A stretch of DNA of 43,329 nt from Nocardiopsis trehalosi NBRC 14201 (GCF_001552555.1 NZ_BCRK01000030.1:1-43329), one strand, 5' to 3'; positions 7,765-16,292 are shown, counted from the first letter of the stretch. A program made the numbers and translations. Notes: generated from the sequence alone by a model not told the origin.

Positions 7765-7770
7765 TAGGAT
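7765..7770 (+). promoter_or_regulatory. -10 box of the MarR gene, leaderless start
   Basis: TAGGAT is followed by 7 bases and then ATG 7778, so the predicted transcription start coincides with the start codon. No good -35 is visible. This decides the start codon in favour of 7778 over the ATG at 7769, which overlaps the -10. Confidence 0.55.
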
Positions 7771-7777
7771 GGCCGGC

Positions 7778-8203
7778 ATGACGGACGCGGAGTCGCACGC
7801 CATCGCCGAACGGGAGCTGTGCGGACTGGTCAACGGGATGGCCCAGCGGATCGCGGAGCATGTCCGCCGGCGGGCGGTCGTCCTCGGGCTTACCGCGCCC
7901 CAGGCGACGGCCCTGCGCGAGCTGACCGGACCGATGACCATGCGGGAGCTGGCCGGGCGCATGAGCTGCGAGCCCTCCAACGCCACCTTCATCGTCGACC
8001 GGCTGGAGGGGCGGGGCCTCGTCGAGCGGCGCCCCCACCCCACCGACCGCCGCGCCCGGCAGCTGGTGCTCACCGGGCCGGGCACCGAGCTGCGCGAGCG
8101 GCTGCTGGAGCTCCTCACCGAGGACTCCCCGCTGGCGGGGCTCTCCACCGCCGAGCAGCGGACCCTCCACCGCCTCCTGGAGCGCGCCGTCACCCGCCCC
8201 TGA
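7778..8203 (+). CDS. MarR-family transcriptional regulator
   Basis: A 141-residue winged-helix regulator. The HTH and wing read LTAPQATALRELTGPMTMRE, then ELAGRMSCEPSNATFIVDRL (recognition helix near residues 60-80) and RRPHPTDRRARQLVLT (wing). Dimerisation helices lie at both ends. The size is normal for the family. It is divergent from the MBL-fold hydrolase and very likely represses it through the palindrome at the hydrolase -35. Confidence 0.9.
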   Translation: MTDAESHAIAERELCGLVNGMAQRIAEHVRRRAVVLGLTAPQATALRELTGPMTMRELAGRMSCEPSNATFIVDRLEGRGLVERRPHPTDRRARQLVLTGPGTELRERLLELLTEDSPLAGLSTAEQRTLHRLLERAVTRP

Positions 8204-8207
8204 GGCG

Positions 8208-8223
8208 GCCGCCACCCGGCGGC
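8208..8223. terminator. Short hairpin between convergent genes
   Basis: GCCGCC-ACCC-GGCGGC lies 5 bases after the MarR stop and 20 bases before the stop of the convergent PPOX gene. It could serve both directions. The stem is only 6 bp. Confidence 0.4.
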
Positions 8224-8243
8224 GCGGACCGCCCGCGGCGGGC

Positions 8244-8756
8244 TCAGCCGTCCGCCGGGGCCGGGGTGGAGACGTCCAGGGCGGTGCCGTAGAGGCGGGT
8301 GGCGCGCAGCCGCACGACGACGCGGTGCTCGGCGACGGCCTCCTCCAGGAAGGCGGCCTCCTCGGCGGGGTCGGTGAAGGGCGGCACCAGGGAGAGCAGT
8401 TCACGCCCGACCGCGTCGCCGGGTGTGGTGGTGGGGGCCGAGACCTCCGCCTCGCCCTCGGCGACGGCGAACGACCACACGTCGGGGCCGCCGACGTGCA
8501 GGGCGGCGTGCGGGTCGCGGGCGAGCATCCGGGGCTTGGCGCGCTCGGCGGTGGTGGAGACGCGGGCGACGCGCTCCTCGGGGTCCCAGGAGTAGAGGAC
8601 CGTGGTCAGGTGCGGGTGCCCGCTGCGGCGGACCGCGGCCAGCGTGCCGAAGGTGCCCGCCGCCAGCAGCCGGGAGACCTCCTCGGCGTCGAGGGGGCGC
8701 GGCGCGGGGCGCTCGGGGTCGGTCTCGTCGGCCGCGGTGGTGGGCGTGGTGGTCAT
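8244..8756 (-). CDS. Pyridoxamine 5'-phosphate oxidase-fold (PPOX) protein
   Basis: A 170-residue split-barrel flavin/F420-binding protein. Characteristic parts are LLAAGTFGTLAAVRRSGHPHLTTVLYSWD, with the Gly-His-Pro cofactor loop, and RVARVSTTAERAKPRMLARDPHAALHV. This matches the PPOX-class TIGR03618-like F420-dependent enzymes common in actinobacteria. The ATG is preceded by GGAGGACACC, a strong ribosome binding site. It lies 52 bp after the DHA2 transporter gene on the same strand and may share its transcript. The substrate is not predictable. Confidence 0.85.
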   Translation of the reverse strand: MTTTPTTAADETDPERPAPRPLDAEEVSRLLAAGTFGTLAAVRRSGHPHLTTVLYSWDPEERVARVSTTAERAKPRMLARDPHAALHVGGPDVWSFAVAEGEAEVSAPTTTPGDAVGRELLSLVPPFTDPAEEAAFLEEAVAEHRVVVRLRATRLYGTALDVSTPAPADG

Positions 8757-8808
8757 GGTGTCCTCCGGATCGGTGGTGCGGATGGCGGGTGGCGCGGATC
8801 GACTGCGG

Positions 8809-10254
8809 TCAGGAGCGGGGGGCGCGCGGCGCCGTCGGAAGGGTCAGGGCGACGGCGATCGCGGCGGTGATGAGCACGGCCCCGGCGCCGAACGCCAGCG
8901 TGTAGCCCTCGGCCAGCGCCGCGGCGCGCTCGGCGCCGGCGGCGAGCAGGGTTTCGGTGCGCGTCGCCGCCAGGGTGGTCAGCGCGGCGGCGCCGAGCGC
9001 GCTGCCGACCTGCTGGGTGGTGGTGAAGACGCCGGACGCGGTGCCGGCGTCGTCGGGACCGGCGCCGGACATCGCGAGCCCGGTCAGGGCGGGCAGGGCC
9101 AGGCCGAACCCGGCGGACAGCGGCAGCAGCGGGAGCACCCCGGTGGCGAAGTCGGCGTCGGCGGGGAGCCGGGCGAGCAGGGTCAGCAGCACCGCGAGCA
9201 GGACCAGTCCGGTCAGCAGCACCGCGCGCTCCCCGAACCGGCCGATGAGCCGCGCGGAGAGGCCGAGGGAGGTGGCGCCGATGGCGAGCGCGGCGGGCAG
9301 CATGGCCAGCCCGGAGCCGCCCGCCCCGTAGCCCAGGACGTTCTGCAGGTACAGGGCGAGCACGATCTGGAAGGCGTACAGCGCGGCCACCATCAGCAGC
9401 TGGACGGCGTTGGCGCCCGCCGCGGCGCGGGAGCGCAGGACGCGCGGCGGCACCAGCGGGGTGCGGGCGGTGGCCTGGCGGACGCCGAACCCGGTGAGCA
9501 GGACGGCGCCGCCCGCTCCGGCGGCGAGGGTCGGCGCGCCGGTCCAGCCGTGCTCGGCGACGCCCACGACGGCGAGGATGGCGAGCACCAGGCCGCCGGT
9601 GGCCAGCGCCGCGCCGAGCAGGTCGGCGCCGCCGGACAGGCCCGGCCCCCGGTCGCGCGGCAGGGAGGGCAGGGCGAGGGCGAGCACCAGTAGGCCGATC
9701 GGCAGGTTGATCAGGAAGATCCAGTGCCAGGACAGGGCGTCGGTGAGGACGCCGCCGGCGACCTGGCCGATGGACGCCCCGGCGGCGCCGGTGAAGCCGA
9801 GGACGGCGAGCGCCGTGGCGCGTTCCCGGGGGGCGGTGAACAGGGTGACGAGGATGCCGAGCCCCACGGCCGCCGACATCGCGGCGCCGACCCCCTGGAG
9901 GAAGCGGGCGGCGATGAGGACGGCGGCGCTTCCGGCCGCCCCGGCCAGGAGGGAGGCGGCGGTGAAGACGGCCAGCCCGGCGAGGAAGAGGCGGGTGCGG
10001 CCGAGCAGGTCGCCGAGGCGCCCGGCGAGCAGCAGCAGGCTGCCGAAGGCGATCAGGTAGGCGTTGACCACCCAGCTGGTCCCGGCCGGGGTGAAGCCGA
10101 GGTCGTGCTGGACGGCGGGCAGGGCCACGGTCACGATGCTGCCGTCGAGGATCAGCATGAGCGAGGCCGAGGCCACCGCGACGAGGGCGGTCCAGCGCGA
10201 GCGCAGCGGGGACGGCGGGGCGCTGGGGCGCACGGGGGCGGAGGGGGTCGTCAT
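8809..10254 (-). CDS. MFS drug:H+ antiporter, DHA2 (EmrB/QacA) family
   Basis: A 481-residue membrane transporter with about 14 hydrophobic segments. Motif A is GRLGDLLGRTRLF after TM2, and the DHA2-typical TM1 is LMLILDGSIVTVALP. Motif C appears as GASIGQVAGGVLTD in TM5. GGGAGA precedes the ATG. It lies 75 bp downstream of a MarR gene on the same strand and upstream of a PPOX gene. A MarR-controlled efflux pump is the natural reading. Confidence 0.93.
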   Translation of the reverse strand: MTTPSAPVRPSAPPSPLRSRWTALVAVASASLMLILDGSIVTVALPAVQHDLGFTPAGTSWVVNAYLIAFGSLLLLAGRLGDLLGRTRLFLAGLAVFTAASLLAGAAGSAAVLIAARFLQGVGAAMSAAVGLGILVTLFTAPRERATALAVLGFTGAAGASIGQVAGGVLTDALSWHWIFLINLPIGLLVLALALPSLPRDRGPGLSGGADLLGAALATGGLVLAILAVVGVAEHGWTGAPTLAAGAGGAVLLTGFGVRQATARTPLVPPRVLRSRAAAGANAVQLLMVAALYAFQIVLALYLQNVLGYGAGGSGLAMLPAALAIGATSLGLSARLIGRFGERAVLLTGLVLLAVLLTLLARLPADADFATGVLPLLPLSAGFGLALPALTGLAMSGAGPDDAGTASGVFTTTQQVGSALGAAALTTLAATRTETLLAAGAERAAALAEGYTLAFGAGAVLITAAIAVALTLPTAPRAPRS

Positions 10255-10329
10255 TGGGGTTCTCCCGATCGAGTGGGCGACGGGAAGAACCGTAGCATAT
10301 TGATTTGTAGTAGACGATATTTTTCGGAA
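10255..10329 (-). promoter_or_regulatory. AT-rich control region of the DHA2 transporter
   Basis: A 30-bp AT-rich island in GC-rich DNA. It contains a -10-like TATGCT (10299-10294 on the minus strand), with CGTAG at 10291-10295 and GTAGTAGACG at 10307-10316 as possible half-sites. No convincing -35 or perfect palindrome is present. The base composition and position between MarR and transporter genes suggest the MarR binding region. Confidence 0.45.
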
Positions 10330-10812
10330 CTACTTTTCCCGCTGGCGCGCCCGCCGCACCGGCGCGTCCGCCGGGGTCGCGAGATGGCCCTCCGCCAGGC
10401 CGGCCAGGGCGCGCACCAGCACGGCGCGATCGCCCTCGGGCACCGCCTCCAGCACCTCGCGGTGGACCCGGTCGACGATCTCCCGGCTGCGCTCGGCCGT
10501 CCGCGCCCCGGCCTCGGTCACCGCGATGACGCGGGCCCGCCGGTCGGTGGAGGAGGGGCGGCGCTCGGCCAGGCCGGCCTTCTCCAGGGCGTCGACGGTG
10601 ACCACCATCGTGGTCTTGTCCATGTCGCCGATCTCGGCGAGCTGGGCCTGGGTGCGCTCCTCCTCCACGGCGTGGACGAGGACGCAGTGCATCCGCGCGG
10701 TCAGGTCGATCTCGGCCAGGGCCGCGGCCATGCGGGTGCGCAGCACGTGGCCGGTGTGATCGAGGAGGTAGGAGAGGTCGGGGACGTCCGTGGAGGAGGC
10801 CATGGTGGTCAT
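10330..10812 (-). CDS. MarR-family transcriptional regulator
   Basis: A 160-residue MarR protein. The HTH is TQAQLAEIGDMDKTTMVVTV and the wing is ERRPSSTDRRARVIAVTEAG. The C-terminus is basic (VRRARQREK). ATG 10812 follows GGTGGGGGG. The sequence TAGGGT ends 6 bases upstream, so the mRNA may alternatively be leaderless. ATG 10803 is an internal alternative. It is followed by the DHA2 transporter on the same strand. Confidence 0.9.
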   Translation of the reverse strand: MTTMASSTDVPDLSYLLDHTGHVLRTRMAAALAEIDLTARMHCVLVHAVEEERTQAQLAEIGDMDKTTMVVTVDALEKAGLAERRPSSTDRRARVIAVTEAGARTAERSREIVDRVHREVLEAVPEGDRAVLVRALAGLAEGHLATPADAPVRRARQREK

Positions 10813-10821
10813 CCCCCCACC

Positions 10822-10953
10822 CTAGCAACCCGTTCCGTGGCGGATCTTCTGGCGCAGCACCATCTCCGCCGCCCGGCGTCCCGGCAGGCCGCCCGGGAGG
10901 GCGGCCCGCGGTTCGAGGCGGCGCACCGGGTCCCGGTCAGGGCCTCCCGGCAT
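10822..10953 (-). CDS. Possible 43-residue small protein, or gene remnant
   Basis: An open frame from ATG 10953 to TAG 10822. The end reads RRAAEMVLRQKIRHGTGC, which looks like a natural amphipathic protein C-terminus rather than the Arg/Pro/Ala filler of shadow frames. No ribosome binding site precedes the ATG. It may be the tail of a decayed gene. I do not recognise it, and the call is weak. Confidence 0.2.
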   Translation of the reverse strand: MPGGPDRDPVRRLEPRAALPGGLPGRRAAEMVLRQKIRHGTGC

Positions 10954-10983
10954 CGGGTGCCGAAGCGGGGCGGGGCCGGCGGC

Positions 10984-12963
10984 TCAGCGGCGGTTGATGA
11001 CGCGGGCGGCCCCGGCGGCGATCGTGGTGGCCAGCACCCACCCCGCGGCGACGAGCGCGTAGGACAGCCACTGGTAGGCGCCGGCCGGGTTGAACGCGCG
11101 CTCCTGGCCGAGGTCGGCGATCGGGACCATCAGGTCGAGCGTGTAGACGACCGCGTTGAAGTGCGGCGCCTCATCGGCCTTCAGCGGCTCCGGGGGGTGG
11201 GCCCCGTAGACGGCGCTCCCCGCCGCCAGCAGCAGCGCCAGCCAGACGAACGCCCGCCACGGCTGGTACCCGTACCCGGTCGTGACGTCCTGCATTCGGC
11301 CCCAGAGCCGCAGCAGAGGGGGCTCACCGGCGATCCGCCGGCGCTCCTTCGCGCGCAGCACCACCCGCGCGTCGGTGTGCAGGCCCAGCGCCGTGTAGTT
11401 GGCGGCGAGCTGCTCGTAGGGCTGCGGGTCGAAGCCGTCGCCGCCGGTCAGCCGGGCCAGCCGCCGCCGGGCGGGCAGCGTGGGCTCCAGCGCCTGGTAG
11501 GTGAGGCCGCCGGCCTCCAGCGTCGCCTCGTGCCGGTCCGGATCGTCGCGCAGCACGCCGATCAGCGCGTGCGCGAGCACGATCCGACCGCGGATCGGCG
11601 CGGCGGGCGCCAGCGTCAGCTCGTCGGCCGTCAGCCGCTGGGCGTCCAGGGCGACGCCGTCGTCCACCGACAGCCGCAGCCCCGTGAGGTCGACGTGCCG
11701 GCCGACGCGCATGCCGTACAGCCGGACCTCGCCCTCGGCCACGAGGCCGTGGGCGATGAGGTCGGAGCCGATCTCGGTACCGGAGGCGCGCAGCGCCGGG
11801 CCGCCCGCGCCGTGCAGCCGGGCGTCGCTCACCACCAACCGGACGCCGATCCGGGTCGCGCGGATCATGACCTCGCCCTCCGCCCGCAGCCCGCGCAGCG
11901 AGACGAGGCCGAGGTCGGCGTGGTCGGCGGCCAGGGAGCGGCGGGTGCCGGGGGCGGACAGCTCGGCGCCGTCCAGGGTGACCTGCCCGGTGACCCGGGT
12001 GTTGCGCATGCTCACCTCGCCCGCCACCACCCGCAGGCCGGCCGCGTCGACCAGGTCGCACGCCGCCGAGTCCAGGTTCAGGGCGACGCCGCCGGGATGG
12101 TGCAGCCGGGCGCCGTCCAGGGTGAGGTTGCCGCGGATCTGCGCGCCGACGAGCCGGACCCCGCCCTCGGCGCGGAACCCGCGCCCGCAGAACAGCCCGC
12201 CGCCCACGGTCGCGCCGCCCGCGTTGAGCGCGTCGCGCCCCCGCGCGTCCAGCCGCGCGCCCGCGAACGACGCGATGCCGACGCGCGCGTCGCGCAGCAG
12301 CACCGCACCGGTGGCCTCGATGTCGACGGCGTGCAGCCGACCGTCGATCGCGGCGTCGTCGCACCGCAGGGCGGCCTTCCCGTCGGGGTTGCGGAACCGT
12401 CCGCCGACCAGGTCGAGGTCGGCGCCGACGCGGCCGCCGCGCAGGGTGAACTCGCCGTCGACCGTGATGCCGTCGGCGTTGAGCGTGCCCTGCACCTCGA
12501 TGTTGCGCGCGTCGACCCCCCGCACGGTGACGCCGGTCAGCCGGACCTCGCTCTCCAGGCGGGCGTGGTCCAGCCGCAGCCGGCCGCCGATCGACGACCC
12601 CTCCAGGGAGAGCAGGCCGCTCGCCCGGAGCCGGGAGGCCTTGACCGCCGGGAGCCGGCTGTGCGTGATGCGCAGGGTGCGCAGGCTCGCCTCGGCGAGG
12701 CTGACCGCCTCCTCGAAGACGCAGCCGCCGCAGTCCAGCATGGCCTCGAAGGCCGCGCCGTCCAGGTCGAGCCGCCCGGTGATCCGGGCGCCGCGGACGC
12801 GGACGGCCGGGAAGGAGCCGGGCTCGGGGTCGACGGCGCCGAGCAGCAGCGCCGCGATGACCCCGGCGCGCACGGCCTCGCCGTTGTCGAAGGTGATGAT
12901 CTCGCCGCTGGGGTGGGCGTCCCACAGCCGACGCTCGGCGTCGGTCAGGTCATGTCGTCGCAT
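10984..12963 (-). CDS. Large beta-helix (pentapeptide-like) membrane protein
   Basis: A 659-residue protein. Residues about 45-530 consist of repeats of the type xLxGAxIxGxLxLxGA (ARITGRLDLDGAAF, AQIRGNLTLDGARL), which predict a right-handed quadrilateral or parallel beta-helix. The C-terminal 130 residues carry two hydrophobic segments (WLALLLAAGSAVYG and SYALVAAGWVLATTIAAGA) and end INRR. Relatives in Streptomyces are usually called membrane-associated oxidoreductase, but I see no redox cofactor motif here. ATG 12963 follows GAAGGGTG. A scaffold, or a two-TM channel-like C-terminus, is possible. The function is unknown. Confidence 0.8.
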   Translation of the reverse strand: MRRHDLTDAERRLWDAHPSGEIITFDNGEAVRAGVIAALLLGAVDPEPGSFPAVRVRGARITGRLDLDGAAFEAMLDCGGCVFEEAVSLAEASLRTLRITHSRLPAVKASRLRASGLLSLEGSSIGGRLRLDHARLESEVRLTGVTVRGVDARNIEVQGTLNADGITVDGEFTLRGGRVGADLDLVGGRFRNPDGKAALRCDDAAIDGRLHAVDIEATGAVLLRDARVGIASFAGARLDARGRDALNAGGATVGGGLFCGRGFRAEGGVRLVGAQIRGNLTLDGARLHHPGGVALNLDSAACDLVDAAGLRVVAGEVSMRNTRVTGQVTLDGAELSAPGTRRSLAADHADLGLVSLRGLRAEGEVMIRATRIGVRLVVSDARLHGAGGPALRASGTEIGSDLIAHGLVAEGEVRLYGMRVGRHVDLTGLRLSVDDGVALDAQRLTADELTLAPAAPIRGRIVLAHALIGVLRDDPDRHEATLEAGGLTYQALEPTLPARRRLARLTGGDGFDPQPYEQLAANYTALGLHTDARVVLRAKERRRIAGEPPLLRLWGRMQDVTTGYGYQPWRAFVWLALLLAAGSAVYGAHPPEPLKADEAPHFNAVVYTLDLMVPIADLGQERAFNPAGAYQWLSYALVAAGWVLATTIAAGAARVINRR

Positions 12964-13267
12964 CGCACCCTTCAGACGCGGCCCGGCCCCGGACGGTTCT
13001 CCGCACCTCCGCCCGAGCCTCCACGCGGCCGGACGTCCGGGTGCGGCGGAGCCTTCCGCCGCACCCGGCGGCGTGGTCAGGGACTCCGCCGCGCCCGAGC
13101 GCGTACACACCCCCTGCGTCCCGGTGGCCCCCAGCGGGGCGGCCCCCACCGGTCGCGGCCGCGGGGCGGTTCGGCCGCGCCCCGCCGGACGCGGTGCTGG
13201 CGTCGGTCACCCGGGGGGGCGACCGGGTGAGCCTCATCGAGGACCGGGCGGCCCCGCCCGCCGGGTG
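12964..13267. other. Intergenic leader of the beta-helix gene, no gene seen
   Basis: About 300 bp between the beta-helix gene and the terminator of the upstream MFS gene. I find no convincing reading frame and no clear -35/-10 pair. Only GC-rich low-complexity sequence is visible. The promoter of the beta-helix gene should lie here. Confidence 0.4.
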
Positions 13268-13299
13268 GCGGCGGGCGGGGCCCGGGTCCCGCCCGCCGC
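13268..13299 (-). terminator. Strong hairpin after the MFS gene
   Basis: Twelve-base arms (13268-13279 and 13288-13299) pair perfectly around an 8-base loop. The hairpin begins 7 bases after the MFS stop at 13307. It has no U-tract. Confidence 0.7.
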
Positions 13300-13306
13300 G
13301 GCGCCG

Positions 13307-14866
13307 TCAGGGGTTCCCGGCGGGCTCGGGCGCCCGTGCCTCCGGCCGCTCGGTGGGGCGGGCGCGCTCGCGCAGCAGGACGGCGACCGCGACCGCCAGG
13401 CCCAGGAGCACCACCGCCAGCCCCCACGCGGTCGCCGCCATGCCCGCCAGGAACGCCCCCCGGGCGGCGGCGAGCAGGTCCGCCGCCGGACCGGCGGGCA
13501 GGTCGCCCGCCGCCGCCACCGCCCCGCCCAGGGTCTCCCGGGCCGCCCGCGCGGCCTCCCCGGCGATGCCCTCCGGCAGTGCGCCGCCGTCCATCCGCGC
13601 CCGGTAGACGGCCGCCCCCGCACTGCCGGCGATGGCCACCCCCAGCGCGATGCCCAGCTCGTTGCCGGTCTCGGCGGTACCCGACGCGGTACCCGCGCGC
13701 TCCTCGGGGGCGCTCGCCAGGACGAGGTCGTAGGTCAGCACCATCGCCGGGTTCAGGGCGAGGTTGACGACGACGAACCCCGCCGCCGCCATCAGCGGGC
13801 CCACCGACCCCGCCGCCGCGACCGGCACCATGCCCACCGCGCCCGCCACCAGCGCGCCGGTGATCACCGCGACCGGCCCGAAGCGCCGGGCCAGGGCGGG
13901 CACCAGCAGGTTGGCGGCGATGCCCGCGACCATCGCCGGAACCGTCCACGCCCCCGCGACCAGGGGCGACAGCCCCAGCACGAGCTGGAGGTACTGCAGG
14001 AAGAAGAACTGCACGGCCGCCAGCACGAACAGCGCCATGGCCTGCGCGCCCAGCGACACGCTGAACCCGCGCGCGGCGAACAGCGACAGGTCGAGCAGCG
14101 GCGCGGCCAGCCGGCGCTGCCGCCGCACGAACAGCCACCCCGCCGCGCCGCCCAGCGCCAGCGCCCCCAGCGGCACGGCCGCCGCCCCGGAGACCGCCAG
14201 CTCCTTGAGCCCGTAGACGGCCGGCAGCAGCGCGGCCATGGCGAGCAGCACGCTCAACGGGTCGGTGCGCCCGGCGTCGTCCGACCGGTACTCCGGGATC
14301 AGGAACGGCCCGAGCACGACGAGCACCAGCATCACCGGCACCGCGGGCAGGAACACCGCCCCCCACCAGAACGCCTCCAGCAGCGCCCCGCCCACCAGCG
14401 GCCCCACCGCGCCGCCCAGCATGAAGCTCGTCGACCACACCGCGATGGCCAGCCGGCGCTGCACCGGGTCGCGGAACATGGTGGTGATCAGTGACAGCGT
14501 GGACGGCATCAGCGTCGCCCCGGTCACCCCCAGCAGGGCGCGCGCCGCGATCAGCAGCTCGGCGCTGGGCGCGAACGCCGCCAGCAGCGACGCCGCGCCG
14601 AAGGCCGCGCCTCCGAACAGCAGCAGTCGGCGCCGCCCGATCCGGTCGCCGAGCGTGCCCATCGGGATGAGCAGCCCGGCGATCATGAACCCGTACACGT
14701 CGATGACCCAGAGCAGCTGCGTCCCGGTGGGCGCCAGGTCGGCGCTCAGGTGCGGGGCGGCCAGGTGCAGCGCGCTGAAGTCCAGGGCGATCACCAGCGC
14801 GGGCAGCGCCAGCACCGCCAGTCCCGCCCACTCGCGTGCCCCCGCCCGCACGCCTGTTTCGGACAC
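13307..14866 (-). CDS. MFS transporter, 14-TM DHA2 family
   Basis: A 519-residue transporter. Motif A reads MGTLGDRIGRRRLLLFGG. TM1 is LPALVIALDFSALHLAAPHL, and motif C is STSFMLGGAVGPLVGGAL. About 14 hydrophobic segments are present, and the tail is Arg/Glu/Pro-rich. GTG 14866 follows AAGGAGGA with 6-base spacing. Relatives export quaternary ammonium compounds and antibiotics. It lies about 1.5 kb downstream of the NRPS operon and could export that product, but it is separated from it by the CtaG pair and a terminator. Confidence 0.92.
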   Translation of the reverse strand: MSETGVRAGAREWAGLAVLALPALVIALDFSALHLAAPHLSADLAPTGTQLLWVIDVYGFMIAGLLIPMGTLGDRIGRRRLLLFGGAAFGAASLLAAFAPSAELLIAARALLGVTGATLMPSTLSLITTMFRDPVQRRLAIAVWSTSFMLGGAVGPLVGGALLEAFWWGAVFLPAVPVMLVLVVLGPFLIPEYRSDDAGRTDPLSVLLAMAALLPAVYGLKELAVSGAAAVPLGALALGGAAGWLFVRRQRRLAAPLLDLSLFAARGFSVSLGAQAMALFVLAAVQFFFLQYLQLVLGLSPLVAGAWTVPAMVAGIAANLLVPALARRFGPVAVITGALVAGAVGMVPVAAAGSVGPLMAAAGFVVVNLALNPAMVLTYDLVLASAPEERAGTASGTAETGNELGIALGVAIAGSAGAAVYRARMDGGALPEGIAGEAARAARETLGGAVAAAGDLPAGPAADLLAAARGAFLAGMAATAWGLAVVLLGLAVAVAVLLRERARPTERPEARAPEPAGNP

Positions 14867-14904
14867 GGCCGTCCTCCTTCTCTCGTCTATGTGGGAACAC
14901 CCCG

Positions 14905-14935
14905 ACCGTAGGAGTTCGAGCTAACTGGAGGTCAA
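14905..14935 (-). promoter_or_regulatory. Promoter with 19-bp spacer, possibly MerR-controlled
   Basis: On the minus strand, TTGACC (14935-14930), a 19-bp spacer and TACGGT (14910-14905), about 38 bp upstream of the MFS start codon. A 19-bp spacer is too long for normal RNA polymerase and is the hallmark of MerR-activated promoters. The left part, ACCTCCAGTT, resembles the usual MerR half-site ACCTCAAGTT. The right half-site is poorly conserved. Confidence 0.45.
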
Positions 14936-14979
14936 CGCGCCCCCGGAGTGACCCGCGCCGCACCGCGCCGGCCAGGCGC

Positions 14980-15828
14980 TCACGGCCCGGCCGGCGCCGG
15001 CGCCGCGTACCGGCCGGGGGCGCGGCCGCGCCGCCGGTACCAGGCGGCGAACAGCGCCACCGCCAGCAGCAGCTCGGCCCCGTCGCCGCCGTAGTACATC
15101 AGCACGGCCGCGTCGGCGCCGTTCGCGGTGGCCCCCGGCGGCCACAGGTGCGGGTGGGCGTAGAGCAGCTTGGCCAGCACCGCGTGCGCGGCGGCGGCAG
15201 CGAACAGCGCGCCCAGCCGTACCCCCGTCCCGGGCCGGCGCGGGGCCGGGTCGGGGCCGGCGACCGCCCACGCGAACAGGCACCCGGCGGCGAGGTAGTG
15301 GGCGTGCACCAGGGCGTGCACGCCCGGGTGCGCCTGCGCGGCCGCGTACAGCGGCGTCAGGTGCACCAGGTACAGCCCGCCGGTGTCCAGCGCGAGCGCC
15401 GCCACCGGGTGGCCCAGCACGTGCGGGACCCGCCCCGACAGCAGCCGGGCGAGCCGCCGGCGGCCGGCCGGGGGCAGGGTGCGCAGCGCCAGCGTGACCG
15501 GGGCCGCCATGACCAGGGCGGTCGGCGCGTACATGCCGACGGCCAGGTGCTGGAGCACGTGGCCGCGCGGGTCGGCGTGCGCGGCCTGCGCCGCGGCGGG
15601 CAGGGCGGCCGCCGCCAGCAGCGCGACACCGGCCGCGAACGACGCGGTGCGCCACGCGCTCCACCCCCGCGCCGTGCGGCGGGCGCGCAGCGCCGCCCAC
15701 ACGTAGCCGCCGAGGGCACCGGCCAGTACCGCGCCCAGCGGGGCCCAGCCGAGGAGGTCGGCCACCGCGCCCCCGCCAGCACCCCCGTGTCCGCCGTGCC
15801 CGCCGTGGACGCCGTGGGCGGTGGTCAC
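14980..15828 (-). CDS. ctaG: Cytochrome c oxidase assembly protein (CtaG/Caa3-CtaG family)
   Basis: A 282-residue polytopic membrane protein. Family motifs are RGHVLQHLAVGMYAPTALVM, HYLAAGCLFAWAVAGPDP, and YYGGDGAELLLAVALF near the end. About seven hydrophobic segments are present. A His-rich N-terminus (AHGVHGGHGGHGG) may bind copper, consistent with a role in CuB insertion into cytochrome oxidase. GTG 15828 overlaps the DUF2243 stop in a GTGA, so the two are translated together. Confidence 0.85.
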   Translation of the reverse strand: MTTAHGVHGGHGGHGGAGGGAVADLLGWAPLGAVLAGALGGYVWAALRARRTARGWSAWRTASFAAGVALLAAAALPAAAQAAHADPRGHVLQHLAVGMYAPTALVMAAPVTLALRTLPPAGRRRLARLLSGRVPHVLGHPVAALALDTGGLYLVHLTPLYAAAQAHPGVHALVHAHYLAAGCLFAWAVAGPDPAPRRPGTGVRLGALFAAAAAHAVLAKLLYAHPHLWPPGATANGADAAVLMYYGGDGAELLLAVALFAAWYRRRGRAPGRYAAPAPAGP

Positions 15829-16292
15829 CGCGGCCGCCCCGACCCGGCCCGGCGGGCCCGCCACAGCAGGGCGCCGCCCGCCGCCAGCAGCACCAGGGCC
15901 GCCCCGTTCCACGCCAGGTCGTAGGGGAGCGGGTCGACCCCGTAGCGGATCTGGTGCAGCCGGAGCAGCTTGTGGTCCACGACCCCGTCGAAGAGCTGGA
16001 ACCCGCCCAGGCCCAGCAGCGCGCCCGCCCGCACGGCCGGGCCGTGCAGCTCACCGCGCCGGTACAGGTCGGCGGCCAGGAAGAACCCGGCCACCAGGGC
16101 GATCAGCTCGGCGGCGTGCAGCAGCCCGTCGGACAGCAGGCCGACCGCCGGCGTCGCCCGGTCGTAGAAGTGGTGCCAGCCCAGCACCTGGTGGAACACG
16201 ATCTCGTCCACCCCGGCCATCAGGGCGGCCCCGATCAGCGCGGCCGCGCCCAGCGACCGGCCGAACCGGGGGGCGGCGGCGGGCGGTGCCAT
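15825..16292 (-). CDS. DUF2243 membrane protein
   Basis: A 155-residue protein with about four hydrophobic segments and several conserved His: GVDEIVFHQVLGWHHFYD, LLHAAELIALVAGF, and LFDGVVDHKLLRLHQIRYG. This matches DUF2243, which is found beside CtaG in many actinobacteria and is probably linked to metal handling or oxidase assembly. ATG 16292 follows AAGGAGAA. It overlaps CtaG by 4 bp. Confidence 0.85.
   Translation of the reverse strand: MAPPAAAPRFGRSLGAAALIGAALMAGVDEIVFHQVLGWHHFYDRATPAVGLLSDGLLHAAELIALVAGFFLAADLYRRGELHGPAVRAGALLGLGGFQLFDGVVDHKLLRLHQIRYGVDPLPYDLAWNGAALVLLAAGGALLWRARRAGSGRPR

Noticed and set aside
9724-13230. A plus-strand open frame of over 1,100 codons.
   Set aside because: It lies opposite the DHA2, MarR and beta-helix genes, and its Gly/Arg/Gln-rich composition is typical of complementary-strand frames in GC-rich DNA.
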